Source: a virus. Taken from it: DNA of 64,000 bases. The notes beneath the pieces were generated by a model. That model was not told the DNA's origin. It saw only the letters and a program-made list of their open reading frames with translations, and ran no database searches. Positions within the stretch are counted from its first letter, which is position 1; every line of letters begins with the position of its first letter. The position numbers and the translations under genes were made by a program. The stretch lies in IMG/VR virus record IMGVR_UViG_3300019458_000021, positions 124,001-188,000 of that record. One strand, written 5' to 3'. This document shows, piece after piece, positions 17,957 through 26,953 of the stretch.

Positions 17957-18662
17957 TAACCGGCTTGCCTTCTGTGGTACGTTGAAACAAGAAACCAGGC
18001 TTCTCTGGTTTCTTTTGTTTGCCAAATGTTTCTCGAACAACATCATCGAGCTTTTCCTCATCTGTGTCTTCATCTTCAGGCATATCACGGTGATCGCTTT
18101 TCATGCGCTCATCACCTTCAACATCATGATCGGGTGGAAACTCAGGACGTGTGAACTGGTTTGTTGGAGCAGGTTGCTGGTCAATTTGCACACCACCTCC
18201 ACCAGTTGTTTCCTCTACATTCTTTTCGTCTTTCTTTTGTTCGATTGGACCCTCTTTTTCCTTCGTTTCAACCGGTTCTGATTTGTCCTTGTTGGGCTGC
18301 TCAATCTTGGCAGTTACTTGTGGTTTGGACGCTTTTTGAAGCGTTACTTCAGGATCCTTCAACACAATCAGATTACCTGTTGCTGGTTCGAAGTAGTATC
18401 CGTCGATAACCACCTCGATTCGAAAAGCGTGAGCATTTGAACTTTGGCTTAAGAACGACAACGGAGCAAGTTTAACGTACCATTTTGTTGAGCTATCAGC
18501 ACGTCGTTCGCACTTGAATGACAAATCGCCCTTGTGAACGTCTGTAATCACAAAACGAACCTGCGCAGCATTCTCTGGTTCTTCTACAGAGATCCCTTGA
18601 ATGTTGACTTCAAACTCGAGTTCTGTCTCACGAGCACTGTTTACACGGATATTCGCGTCCAC
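17862..18662 (-). CDS. Unknown virion or assembly protein with beta-domain and acidic tail
   Basis: A 266-residue protein starting with GTG at 18662 after AGAGGA, with a minus-strand GATAAATA late motif just upstream. Residues about 1-110 form a beta-sandwich-like domain (ARETELEFEVNIQGI, VRFVITDV, KWYVKLAPLSFL, FRIEVVIDGYYFEPATGNLIVL). Residues about 120-230 are low-complexity and highly charged (KEKEGPIEQKKDEKN, DMPEDEDTDEEKLDD). The C-terminus is a basic helix (TKRRLEEKAAAVRKAL). Such composition suits a scaffold, prohead-core or assembly factor, but this is inference. The minus orientation against the surrounding genes is notable. Confidence 0.45.
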   Translation of the reverse strand: MDANIRVNSARETELEFEVNIQGISVEEPENAAQVRFVITDVHKGDLSFKCERRADSSTKWYVKLAPLSFLSQSSNAHAFRIEVVIDGYYFEPATGNLIVLKDPEVTLQKASKPQVTAKIEQPNKDKSEPVETKEKEGPIEQKKDEKNVEETTGGGGVQIDQQPAPTNQFTRPEFPPDHDVEGDERMKSDHRDMPEDEDTDEEKLDDVVRETFGKQKKPEKPGFLFQRTTEGKPVITGLEPDLPTKRRLEEKAAAVRKALSESQGS

Positions 18663-18681
18663 TGATGTTTCCTCTAATCAC

Positions 18682-19074
18682 TTATTTATCAACAAACCAT
18701 GCCGTAACTGTGCGAACCGCTTGTTTCAAACCATGCACAGCGATTGATGTTTTGTCCTTGATTGTATTGATGAAACCAATGATCTCAATCAAAATTGCAG
18801 CTTTCTTCCGGTCAACAACGTACATTTTCTTCCATTGGTGCTCTCTTGTTGTCACAGTGATCATCACCATCCTAGTGTTTGTGTCGATCTTTTGACCAAT
18901 AGGAGTGAAGTATGCAGGGATGTGAAATGGGCCACCACCCTTGGCCTCTTCTACAACGACGACGATTTGACAACCGCAGATCAGACCGAAGTTGGCCGTC
19001 AACAACGCACAGCAAGCAGGAAAACATAGTCCCTTGGTGATGATCGCACTATACGTGTGAGTAGGTATCGTCAT
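18682..19074 (-). CDS. Unknown small protein with hydrophobic Cys-rich segment
   Basis: A 130-residue protein. Its start codon overlaps the stop of the upstream minus-strand gene (ATGA), so it is probably translationally coupled to it. Residues about 12-40 form a hydrophobic, Cys-rich stretch (LCFPACCALLTANFGLICGC) that could be a membrane segment or a buried virion strand. The rest is a beta-rich, basic domain (RMVMITVTTREHQWKKMYVVDRKKAAILI). No family recognised. Confidence 0.45.
   Translation of the reverse strand: MTIPTHTYSAIITKGLCFPACCALLTANFGLICGCQIVVVVEEAKGGGPFHIPAYFTPIGQKIDTNTRMVMITVTTREHQWKKMYVVDRKKAAILIEIIGFINTIKDKTSIAVHGLKQAVRTVTAWFVDK
18683..18690 (-). promoter_or_regulatory. Minus-strand late promoter-like GATAAATA
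   Basis: Reads GATAAATA on the minus strand, 21 bases before the GTG start at 18662, embedded in the 3' end of the preceding gene. Confidence 0.5.
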
Positions 19075-19658
19075 GGACAGAATTGTGGGTCTCTCTCACA
19101 CACCTCAACAACGCTCGGAGCACCAAACTGATCACGCAAGTCGAATACTTGGAGTGGCGTAACGCAGTCATCGTCATAAACCGTCAACGTTTTTGCAACG
19201 GGGTCAATTCTTGTTCTGTTTCGCTCGTATTTCAACAAAGTTTGAATCAAAGAAATTGCGGTGGCAACACTTATGATAATGCTCGTTGTGTCCGCCTTAA
19301 TAGCGTTCAATACGAAACCCGTTGTACCAAGATTCAAGTGATTGGCCGCTGGTTCCTCCCATGTAGAAAAAGCAACGTCGTCATGATAGCTTTCATTGAC
19401 AGTTGCTTGATACCGTTCTCCCGGACACGTTGTAGATCCGCCGTCGACCGTAACAGTATAGTTGAAGGCCCGATCATATGTTGTGAAATCGTATCGATAC
19501 CAACCATTTGCCACTTCTGTCATAGCTGCTGCATTAACGGCAGTTGTAAACAGAGCAGGGTTGAGCGGATCGAGTTCGAGAATCGTTACCGTAGGCGTCA
19601 ACCCAGTTTTTGGAATACCTGCTTGTGTAAGAAAGGCTGTGATGATTTTCGTTGTCAT
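19071..19658 (-). CDS. Putative tail/baseplate appendage protein, BppU-like N-terminus
   Basis: A 195-residue protein. The N-terminal half (TQAGIPKTGLTPTVTILELD...MTEVANGWYRYDFTTYD...YTVTVDGG) resembles the beta-domains of baseplate upper proteins and fibre adaptors. The middle has a hydrophobic helix (IIISVATAISLIQTLLKYERNRT). The end, DPVAKTLTVYDDDCVTPLQVFDLRDQFG, is a motif common at the C-terminus of phage appendage proteins. It is followed on the minus strand by the coupled gene at 18682. Likely a virion protein. Confidence 0.5.
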   Translation of the reverse strand: MTTKIITAFLTQAGIPKTGLTPTVTILELDPLNPALFTTAVNAAAMTEVANGWYRYDFTTYDRAFNYTVTVDGGSTTCPGERYQATVNESYHDDVAFSTWEEPAANHLNLGTTGFVLNAIKADTTSIIISVATAISLIQTLLKYERNRTRIDPVAKTLTVYDDDCVTPLQVFDLRDQFGAPSVVEVCERDPQFCP

Positions 19659-19690
19659 TATGAACCCTCAAGATGTCTGTCTGAGATACG

Positions 19691-19882
19691 CTATCGCAGC
19701 TTGCAAAATCGCATGCCCTGTTGCTCTCGCAACAGCTGAACATCCTTCAGTGTAATACCATATAGCGATTTAATCCGCGCATTGTGTTTTGGTATTCGTA
19801 GTTTGTCTCGATTATCAGCATGATATTGGCGTTGATAATCTTTATACGCCTGCAAATTTGCTTCAGCCCACTTATTCTGCAT
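19691..19882 (-). pseudogene. Fragment of an Endo VII-like HNH endonuclease
   Basis: A 63-residue frame whose sequence AYKDYQRQYHADNRDKLRIP then NARIKSLYGITLKDVQLLREQQGMRFC corresponds to the N-terminus of recombination endonuclease VII-type HNH proteins (…LY G(I/L)…Y…L…QQ G..C..C). The CxxC/HNH part that should follow is absent and replaced by CKLR and a stop. It has a ribosome site and a late motif upstream, so it may still be expressed as a peptide. Confidence 0.6.
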
Positions 19883-19900
19883 ACCTTGCCCCCTTGAGAC

Positions 19901-19908
19901 TATTTATC
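19901..19908 (-). promoter_or_regulatory. Minus-strand late promoter-like GATAAATA
   Basis: Reads GATAAATA on the minus strand, 18 bases before the 19882 start. It faces away from the plus-strand fibre genes and could drive the whole 17.9-19.9 kb minus-strand set. Confidence 0.55.
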
Positions 19909-19920
19909 GTTCAATTTCTA

Positions 19921-19928
19921 TGTAAATA
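19921..19928 (+). promoter_or_regulatory. Weak late promoter-like TGTAAATA
   Basis: Two mismatches to TATAAATA, 21 bases before the plus-strand start at 19950, divergent to the minus-strand motif at 19901. Confidence 0.3.
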
Positions 19929-19949
19929 CACGGAACATTTGAGGAACTC

Positions 19950-21107
19950 ATGAGTGTAATCACTACCAGACCAACCGGCGTTGCTGCATGCTGTCCTATT
20001 TTGTCCAATATTCCAGTTGTTGCTCAACTGCAGCCAATTGCTGGAATGGTTATTGTCAATGCCGCTGCCACAACAGCGATTGACGCGATCCCATTGGCGG
20101 ATTATCGTGGTGCGAAATGGTTCGTTGCTGTTGTAAACCACCACACGAACGATGTTGACATGTACGAAGTGTATGGGATCCACCAAGACGGAACAGCACC
20201 GTTCCATACTGTGTATTCGATCCAAGGCAATGGTGTCAATCACACGGTTGATGTCGTGATCAGTGGCGCCAATCTCCAGTTGGAGGTGACAAACAACGAA
20301 TCTAATGAAATAGTTGTTTATGTCACAAGAATGCCTGTACCACGAGTAACTACACCAACTATACCAATTCCTACAGATTTTGAAGCAATCCACGTTATTC
20401 AAATTCCTGACACAACAATTCCTGCTGGGGACACGGTAAATGTTGATACGGTTCCTTTTCGGTATCATAAAGCTGAAAAATGGTTGTTAACACTGCTTGA
20501 TCTTACAGCAGGGAATATTGAAGCACGTGAAGTATACAGCGTGCACGGAGTTGGACAATTCACTGATACGGAATATGCTATTGTAGGTCCTGTAGGAATA
20601 AATGCAACAATCGAAGTCGTTGTTTCTGGTACAACGGTTGTTCTGCGCGTTGAGAACAATGAAGCAAACGACATTGCGATTGTTGGTTCGCGCGTGCCGA
20701 TTTCGACAAATCAAATCACCGTAACAGCTCCGACAACGAATTGTGTAACTATTCCAGGAAATTGCATCGGAGATGTGGACTGCGCGATTCTGTTAACGTA
20801 TGCAACGGGTGTAAGTATTCCACCAGCAACAACGGTAATTGTTGATCAGGTAAATCATGTAAATTATCATCAAGTCAAGTGGTTGTTAGCTGCTTCAGAT
20901 GATTCAACGGATACAACAATGGGCTTTCAAGTGAACATGGTGTCACATTATGGAAACCCATCTCATACTGTTTATTCACAAATTGCTGCTGGATTAAATC
21001 TTGACGTTGATGTCGTGACGTCTGGTTTGAATGTTAATCTAGAAATCACGAACAATGAGGCATTTACCGTCGTTGTCGACGTAGTTCGAGTGCCTGTTTC
21101 AATGTGA
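19950..21107 (+). CDS. Fibre/appendage protein made of three tandem ~100-residue repeats
   Basis: A 385-residue protein. Three copies of one module are visible at residues about 28-130, 148-250 and 283-385. Each begins with A(G/T)-x-x-V-x-VD-x-(V/I)-P-(L/F), then Y(R/H)-x-(A/V)KW(F/L)(V/L)...VYSVHG, then TVYSI, then VDVV(I/T)SG-x-N-(L/V)-x-LE(V/I)TNNE. A related unit occurs near the C-terminus of the gene at 26233. This is a typical beta-rich shaft or receptor-adaptor design. It opens the plus-strand fibre region. Confidence 0.6.
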   Translation: MSVITTRPTGVAACCPILSNIPVVAQLQPIAGMVIVNAAATTAIDAIPLADYRGAKWFVAVVNHHTNDVDMYEVYGIHQDGTAPFHTVYSIQGNGVNHTVDVVISGANLQLEVTNNESNEIVVYVTRMPVPRVTTPTIPIPTDFEAIHVIQIPDTTIPAGDTVNVDTVPFRYHKAEKWLLTLLDLTAGNIEAREVYSVHGVGQFTDTEYAIVGPVGINATIEVVVSGTTVVLRVENNEANDIAIVGSRVPISTNQITVTAPTTNCVTIPGNCIGDVDCAILLTYATGVSIPPATTVIVDQVNHVNYHQVKWLLAASDDSTDTTMGFQVNMVSHYGNPSHTVYSQIAAGLNLDVDVVTSGLNVNLEITNNEAFTVVVDVVRVPVSM

Positions 21108-21113
21108 TAAATA
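21106..21113 (+). promoter_or_regulatory. Late promoter-like GATAAATA
   Basis: Overlaps the stop of the preceding gene and lies 22 bases before the start of the large beta-helix fibre gene. Confidence 0.55.
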
Positions 21114-21135
21114 ACTGATAACAAAGGATTGCTAG

Positions 21136-24100
21136 ATGCGCGATTTTCACCGTATAACGAAAGGTTTGGAGATTGATAGAGCTGCGCGAGTTCTTCAAGG
21201 GAGCGGTGCTCCAGGAACAACCACTGATACAAATACAGCACAGATTGGTTCGCTCTATCTTAACACACTTGGTGATTTGTCTGTTAAACAATTAGCTGGA
21301 TCAGGTACTAACAAGTGGCAAACGCTAGCAACCGAGTCTTTTGTCCTCTCTGCACTATCATGGCGTGAACCAGTCGAAGTCGCTGACACAACATCTGCTG
21401 TTCTACCGTCTGGAACACCCGGCAATCCAATTATCGTCGACGGTGAATCAATTACTGATGGTCAACGAGTTCTATTTGCAATAATTAGTGGTGGCAACGG
21501 CCCAAATATTTACATCTATGATCAACCGTCAGGCTTATTCACAGAGGATACAAATCCTGAAACACAAGGTGATAGCGTAGTAGTTAAACGTGGCACATAT
21601 GCCAACCGTCGATTTGTGTTCGATTCTGTTTCGTGGCTAACATATGACGCGCTATTTCAAAACACAGTTGTCGTACAAAAGGATCCCGGTATTCATCAAT
21701 TTGATAGCATTAAGGATGCTATTGATTTTGTTGCAGCACAAGTACCAAGTGCTTCAAATCCGTGGGCCGTGTTTGTTTATCCTGGAATTTATACTGAAGA
21801 CACAATTACAGTGCCTCAGTGGACAGCCTTGATGTCTGTTGCGGTTGGAGCAGCGACAATTATACCGTCGGATCCCGATAATGATATCATTGTAATTGGT
21901 GGGTCTTTTGCTGCAATTAATGGTTTTATAATCACTGGTGCAACAGGTGTTGGTGCTGCTGGTGTTCGTGTTAATAGTTCTCCTCTTCCAAGCGTTCTTA
22001 TTCTTAATGAGATTGGAGATTGCTATGAAAACCTAGTACTTGAAACGACTGGTGCGAATGCTATTCCGCTTGCAGGTTTACAAAATCGTCTTGTGGCTGG
22101 TACAGGAACAATTCGCCTCGTTCGTCTTGAAGCAAATGGTAGTGTGCCCGTTACATTTAGGGGCTTTAGTAGCTTTTACATTGATGGACTTAGCACCGGC
22201 TTACAGGACGCGATTCTTATCACGGGAACAGGCGCAGAGATGATTCTTGGAGGTACGCTTGTTTCAAGCACAACCGGTGAAGGTTATGGAATTCGAGTTG
22301 CTGATGGTGGTGTGTGCGCTTCACATTCTGGATTTACTGTTGATGGTTTCGATACAGGAATCTACGGCGAAGCAGGCGGTGCGGCAATTCGTTTTGAAAT
22401 TGACGTTGGTATTGTAAACAGTGGTACACTGGATCTTAATATCGACCATCCATCTGCAACTGGTTTTATTAGTGGAGCATTCGATCCTTCGCTTGTTGTC
22501 ATTGACAATAACAGTACCGTAAGTTTGTTGTTTAATCACACCAACTTTACCAAGGGAATTAGTATTGTAGGTGATTTGTTCCTTGGAACACAAAATGATA
22601 CTAAAACGAACGTGACTGATTTGATTCAGGAATCAACACCTATAGGTGCTCTTAGTGACTTTGAATTTCTTTCTCCAGGCGTCAATCCGTTAGATATAGA
22701 TGTTGCTGCAGGACATGGATACTGTGAGAATACTGTCATTACAAAAAGTCGTCGTGTAGAATGGAGTGCAGCAACACTAACACTCGCCGACGATGCAAAC
22801 AACTTTATCTATGTAACTGCAGCTGGTGTTGTATCAAGTGCAACTAGCGAACCAAATCCAATTGAAACAGTTCGTTTGGGACGAGTTCGTACACAAGACG
22901 GAGCAATTGCATTTATTGCAGAAACAGCACGGTATGCAGAACATTTGTCATCGCTTTTGGATGATTTTCTACGAGATGCAGTCGGTCCATTGTTCACAGA
23001 TGGATGCATTACAACAGAGAATGCAGTTACCGATCGGGCGCTAGACGTTACAAATGGAACATATCGATTTGGACCATTAGTGTTTACGCCAACAGGAGGT
23101 ACTGAAATTTCGTTTATCCCACACTACCACACCGGTGGTGTGTGGGGTGGTAATCCAGCTGAGACGATTGTTGATAACACTCAATATGATGATGGTACAG
23201 ATTTAACAGCATTGACTGCTGGATTTTATACAAAACACGCATTGTATGTCGGCGGACAAGGTGCTGAGGAAACATATAAACTTGTTTATGGTAGTGCTGA
23301 GTATGCCACACAAAATGGTGCGGAAACTGCTCCACTGCCCGCACCGCCACCATACTTTAATGACATTGTTGTGCCAATTGCAGCATTGGTTGTACAAGAA
23401 GGCAATACGAATATCGTGACGATTTTTGACATACGACCAAGAATCGGGTTTGCATCAAGCGTTGCCGGTGTAACGGATCATGGTGATTTGACGGGTCTAC
23501 TTGATAATGATCATCCACAGTACTTGCTACGAAACGGAACCAACGATATGCTTGGTAACCTGGACATGGGAGGAAATAACATTGTCGATGTGAATTTAGT
23601 TGATGGCATTGATGTAACGGCACATGCATCCCGTCATTTACCGTCCGGTGCGGATGCAATAACGACAGCGTCTGCTGTTGGATTGACACCTTCCTCTACA
23701 AATACAACTGGTACGGCAAACTCGCTTGCGCGAAGCGATCACACTCACCAAGTTACTGGTTTTTCAACGGCAACATTCTTACAACGTTTTACGTTCCAGG
23801 CAGATCAGTTCGATAATCCAGTCACAGCAAACTGGGCAATTAACGCTCTAGCACCAGCGTCCGCAGACACTGCAAACTCTGCTTTGACAGTTCGTCGGTT
23901 TGACGATACAACAGAAGAAGGTGTTGGTGGTCAAGTTACAGTGCCGTCTGGTGCAGTGAATGTCACATTCTATTTCAAGAGTCGAGCACAAACGGCGCCT
24001 GGTGCAACAGCAGGTGTACAACCAACGTTTTACCACCGATTGATTCCTGACAATGCCGCAGTCGGTGCCTGGTCGGCGGCATTGAACTTAACTGCGATTT

Positions 24101-24276
24101 CAATCCCGACAAACACTAACTTCCAGTACGACAGCCAAACAATTTCACTTGCAACGCTTGGTTGGAGTGCTGGAGAACATCGCCAATTTGAGTTGACACG
24201 CCGTGGCACACAAGGGGGCGACACTTTAACAGGCGACTGGGACTTGTTGGAAATGATCATGGAGTTCACAACATGA
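21136..24276 (+). CDS. Large tail fibre/tailspike with right-handed beta-helix region
   Basis: A 1046-residue fibre. The N-terminus (RDFHRITKGLEI, then IGSLYLNTLGDLSVKQ and KWQTLATE) is an attachment module shared with the gene at 26233. Residues about 185-450 read like a pectate-lyase-type beta-helix: FVYPGIYTEDTI, VGAATIIPS, IVIGGSFAAINGFIITGATGVG. Later come the common fibre motif GVTDHGDLTGLLDNDHPQYL (near residue 780) and a Ser/Thr-rich SLARSDHTHQV stretch. The last ~180 residues are a beta-rich C-terminal domain. No polysaccharide lyase residues can be assigned by eye. Confidence 0.75.
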   Translation: MRDFHRITKGLEIDRAARVLQGSGAPGTTTDTNTAQIGSLYLNTLGDLSVKQLAGSGTNKWQTLATESFVLSALSWREPVEVADTTSAVLPSGTPGNPIIVDGESITDGQRVLFAIISGGNGPNIYIYDQPSGLFTEDTNPETQGDSVVVKRGTYANRRFVFDSVSWLTYDALFQNTVVVQKDPGIHQFDSIKDAIDFVAAQVPSASNPWAVFVYPGIYTEDTITVPQWTALMSVAVGAATIIPSDPDNDIIVIGGSFAAINGFIITGATGVGAAGVRVNSSPLPSVLILNEIGDCYENLVLETTGANAIPLAGLQNRLVAGTGTIRLVRLEANGSVPVTFRGFSSFYIDGLSTGLQDAILITGTGAEMILGGTLVSSTTGEGYGIRVADGGVCASHSGFTVDGFDTGIYGEAGGAAIRFEIDVGIVNSGTLDLNIDHPSATGFISGAFDPSLVVIDNNSTVSLLFNHTNFTKGISIVGDLFLGTQNDTKTNVTDLIQESTPIGALSDFEFLSPGVNPLDIDVAAGHGYCENTVITKSRRVEWSAATLTLADDANNFIYVTAAGVVSSATSEPNPIETVRLGRVRTQDGAIAFIAETARYAEHLSSLLDDFLRDAVGPLFTDGCITTENAVTDRALDVTNGTYRFGPLVFTPTGGTEISFIPHYHTGGVWGGNPAETIVDNTQYDDGTDLTALTAGFYTKHALYVGGQGAEETYKLVYGSAEYATQNGAETAPLPAPPPYFNDIVVPIAALVVQEGNTNIVTIFDIRPRIGFASSVAGVTDHGDLTGLLDNDHPQYLLRNGTNDMLGNLDMGGNNIVDVNLVDGIDVTAHASRHLPSGADAITTASAVGLTPSSTNTTGTANSLARSDHTHQVTGFSTATFLQRFTFQADQFDNPVTANWAINALAPASADTANSALTVRRFDDTTEEGVGGQVTVPSGAVNVTFYFKSRAQTAPGATAGVQPTFYHRLIPDNAAVGAWSAALNLTAISIPTNTNFQYDSQTISLATLGWSAGEHRQFELTRRGTQGGDTLTGDWDLLEMIMEFTT

Positions 24277-25643
24277 TGGATTTTGACGGTGTAAATGATT
24301 GGGTGGATTTGCGTGCTGGTGGAGCAGTGCTCGATTTCATCAACGGCGCTTCCGGAACAAGTTTACTAGGGTGGTTTGATTTGGACGCCACAACCGATGA
24401 ACACTTGATTGGACTATCGATAAACAATGGTGGTGTCCCTATTGCTGATTCTCGAGCGGAACTACAGTTAACGCCTGGTGGTGTTCTTGGGTATAACTTT
24501 CGCATTGGTGATGGCGATGCACTTGAGACGGGTGATGATGGTGGTGGAAATGTCGGAACAGCGTTGGCCCATTTCGCGATAACAGCCGACGGTCCCGGTG
24601 ATACTGTTCGTCTGTATCGTAATGGACTGTTGACAGCAACAAATGCTGTGACATTTGCAGGCGCTGCGTTCACTGGTACAGGTTGTGCATCTGCCGCACT
24701 CATGGCTCAGGATGACGGCTTAACACTTTTTGCTGATGGACGTGCAACGGATTTGCGAGTTTACAATCGTGTTTTGTCCGATGCTGAAATTGCTACAATT
24801 TACCAGTCACGTGGACATGATAACATCGTTTCTGGCTTAGTGGCAAAGTATCAGTTAACGGAAGCACCACCTACGGTAACGTTGCAACAGAGTCCGCAAA
24901 TTGCCTCCATTACCAACACTGCATCAGCAACTGATGGTACAACACACAATGTCAGCATGCCTGCAACAGTTAACAAGTCAGATTTGTTGCTGGTCTTTAT
25001 TGTCGTTGAAGGTGACAACACTGCAACTTTTACTCCTACACCGACAGGCTGGACGCCTTTGTTTTCGTCTGGGGCAGGTACCACAAATTTAACAGGAGGA
25101 TTTGCCAAGATTGCCGATGGTACTGAAGGAGGAACAACGGTTGATTTTGCTACGAGCAACACAGGTGGATTTGCGGCACACACGTATCGTATTACTGATT
25201 GGTATGGTACTCTTGCAGGTGTTACCACTGGTACAACGGCAACTTCTGCAGGCACTACTACACCAAATCCTCCAAACAACGCCCCTACCTGGGGTACCAC
25301 AGTCCAACAAACACTATGGATTGCTGTGGTAGGAAGTACCGATGACGATGAAACAGCAACAACAGCTCCTGCTGGGTTTGGTGGTCTAACGTCAACAATT
25401 GTTGGAGGTGGTGCAAACGACGGTGGTGCAATGTCAAGTGCAAATGTTGTGTCCGCTGTTGCGTCTAACAATCCTGGAACGTTTACGCTTACCGGCTCGG
25501 AAGCAACGGTTGCACAAACAATATCGATTCGACCCCAACAAGTTGTTAAGGACTCCTCGATCTCAACTCGCCATGGTACAGCCAATGGTGGAGTTGTTGG
25601 GTTTGAGAACACTGCAATTTCAAAAAGAAGGAGATATCACTAA
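24273..25643 (+). CDS. Fibre protein with LamG/concanavalin-like lectin domain
   Basis: A 456-residue protein whose start lies inside the stop of the previous gene (ATGATG). Residues about 1-190 are a laminin-G-like jelly roll: FDGVNDWVDLRAGG, LLGWFDLDATTDEHLIGLS, TVRLYRNGLLTATN, and the diagnostic ending DLRVYNRVLSDAEIATIYQS. Residues about 205-420 are a second beta-domain (SDLLLVFIVVEGDN...PTGWTPLF...VAQTISIRPQQV), related in type to the frameshifted adhesin at 33639-34402. Likely a glycan-binding fibre component. Confidence 0.7.
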   Translation: MMDFDGVNDWVDLRAGGAVLDFINGASGTSLLGWFDLDATTDEHLIGLSINNGGVPIADSRAELQLTPGGVLGYNFRIGDGDALETGDDGGGNVGTALAHFAITADGPGDTVRLYRNGLLTATNAVTFAGAAFTGTGCASAALMAQDDGLTLFADGRATDLRVYNRVLSDAEIATIYQSRGHDNIVSGLVAKYQLTEAPPTVTLQQSPQIASITNTASATDGTTHNVSMPATVNKSDLLLVFIVVEGDNTATFTPTPTGWTPLFSSGAGTTNLTGGFAKIADGTEGGTTVDFATSNTGGFAAHTYRITDWYGTLAGVTTGTTATSAGTTTPNPPNNAPTWGTTVQQTLWIAVVGSTDDDETATTAPAGFGGLTSTIVGGGANDGGAMSSANVVSAVASNNPGTFTLTGSEATVAQTISIRPQQVVKDSSISTRHGTANGGVVGFENTAISKRRRYH

Positions 25644-26227
25644 TGGCCGATGCCTTTAATACAGTCACAAAGGAATTGATCCAAAGCGTTGACGCAACGC
25701 TTGTGAGGTCTGATCACATTCTCTTCATTAAAAGCCGTGACAACTCCGACTATCAAGCGTTGGTTCAAGCTGGTGTACCAATGAGATATTGGAAGGTGGT
25801 CGCTGACCGGCTTGTTGAAATGTCAACACCTGAGAAAGATGCCGTTGATGCAATACTGCTTGGCACACTTAAGGATCGTGTTATCAATAAAATCAGTGTG
25901 CAGGAAGAAAAGTACTTCCGTCATGTGGCAACATTTAGCTGGAATGGATTTGCTTTCAGTCTTAGTCTCGATTCACAAGTGAAATGGTTGTACTTGTTTC
26001 AGGCGAGGAACTCTTTGACTTATCCGTATCGCGTGGCTGCACGAAACGATGTCGATTTTTACGACGTTCCAGATGCCAGCACAATTGTGTCGATGTCACA
26101 AGCTGCCATGGCAGCAATGAACAACGTTTTCACTAAAGTAACAACTGCAAAAGAACAAATTAGGCAAGCAACAACTGTCGATGAAATTCAGACGATTTAT
26201 GACAACTTGGTTGCAAGCGTAGGATAA
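25643..26227 (+). CDS. Small fibre-associated protein, helical C-terminus
   Basis: A 194-residue protein overlapping the preceding stop by one base. The N-terminal part (ILFIKSRDNSDYQALVQAGVPMRYWKVVADRLVEMSTPEK) and the middle (FRHVATFSWNGFAFSLSLDSQVKWLYL) resemble the small domain found at the end of phage fibres and in tail-fibre accessory proteins (DUF4376-like pattern). The last 60 residues form a predicted coiled helix (MAAMNNVFTKVTTAKEQIRQ). It could be a fibre tip, chaperone or connector. Confidence 0.45.
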   Translation: MADAFNTVTKELIQSVDATLVRSDHILFIKSRDNSDYQALVQAGVPMRYWKVVADRLVEMSTPEKDAVDAILLGTLKDRVINKISVQEEKYFRHVATFSWNGFAFSLSLDSQVKWLYLFQARNSLTYPYRVAARNDVDFYDVPDASTIVSMSQAAMAAMNNVFTKVTTAKEQIRQATTVDEIQTIYDNLVASVG

Positions 26228-26232
26228 ACACA

Positions 26233-26952
26233 ATGACCACTGATTTCCACCGAGCGAAACGAGGACTAGAGATTGTCGTTAGTCCAACTTCTTTCGTTCA
26301 GTTGTTAACCGACACCGCAGCACCAAACGTGCAGCCAGATGCGCAAAATGCACCAGTCGGTTCATTGTGGATCGTCAACGCGGGCACGCCCATTACAACA
26401 GCCATTTACCAGAAATTCCAGGACGTGTTCAACACAAGTGCAGACTGGGTCAACGTTACAAGTGGTTCAACGGAGGAAGCTGCGATACGAGCGTTCATTG
26501 GTAAGGACGCAGCGGGCATGGAAACGCCAGATTATGCCAACCCAACAGGGGGTGGTCCGTATGATGTTGGTAACATCATTGGTACAAATGACAACCTTGA
26601 ATTAGCCACAGCGAAACTTAACGCTTTTGTCTATCAGAACAACGCTGAGACAAAAGGAACAAACGTACTAACGATTTCAGACACGTTGCCGGTGGGCGTA
26701 AATATTGCAAAATGGCTTGTTCGGGTCAATGGAAATGCTGACCCGACGCGTGTTCGAGCACGTGAAGTATTCGCGATTCGAAATAACGCAAACACCGTTG
26801 ACTTTTCAACATCCAACTTGTTGTCGTTGGGGAGTACAGTTACTGGTTTGACTTACACTGTTACGTCTGTTGGATCGCAGCTGATTTTAACCGTATCGGC
26901 AGCAATAGCATTCGACTATGAAATCAAGCGCTTGGCCGCTGTAGGACCATAA
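26233..26952 (+). CDS. Short fibre/adaptor protein with shared N-terminal attachment module
   Basis: A 239-residue protein. The N-terminus (TDFHRAKRGLEIVVSP, then APVGSLWIVNAG and ADWVNVTSG) matches the opening of the fibre at 21136. The C-terminal ~100 residues contain the KW-L-V-x-V...REVFAIRN...SQLILTVSAA unit related to the triple repeat of the gene at 19950. It has no glycine-rich or lectin domain, so it may be a short adaptor that docks another fibre. Confidence 0.5.
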   Translation: MTTDFHRAKRGLEIVVSPTSFVQLLTDTAAPNVQPDAQNAPVGSLWIVNAGTPITTAIYQKFQDVFNTSADWVNVTSGSTEEAAIRAFIGKDAAGMETPDYANPTGGGPYDVGNIIGTNDNLELATAKLNAFVYQNNAETKGTNVLTISDTLPVGVNIAKWLVRVNGNADPTRVRAREVFAIRNNANTVDFSTSNLLSLGSTVTGLTYTVTSVGSQLILTVSAAIAFDYEIKRLAAVGP

Positions 26953-26953
26953 C

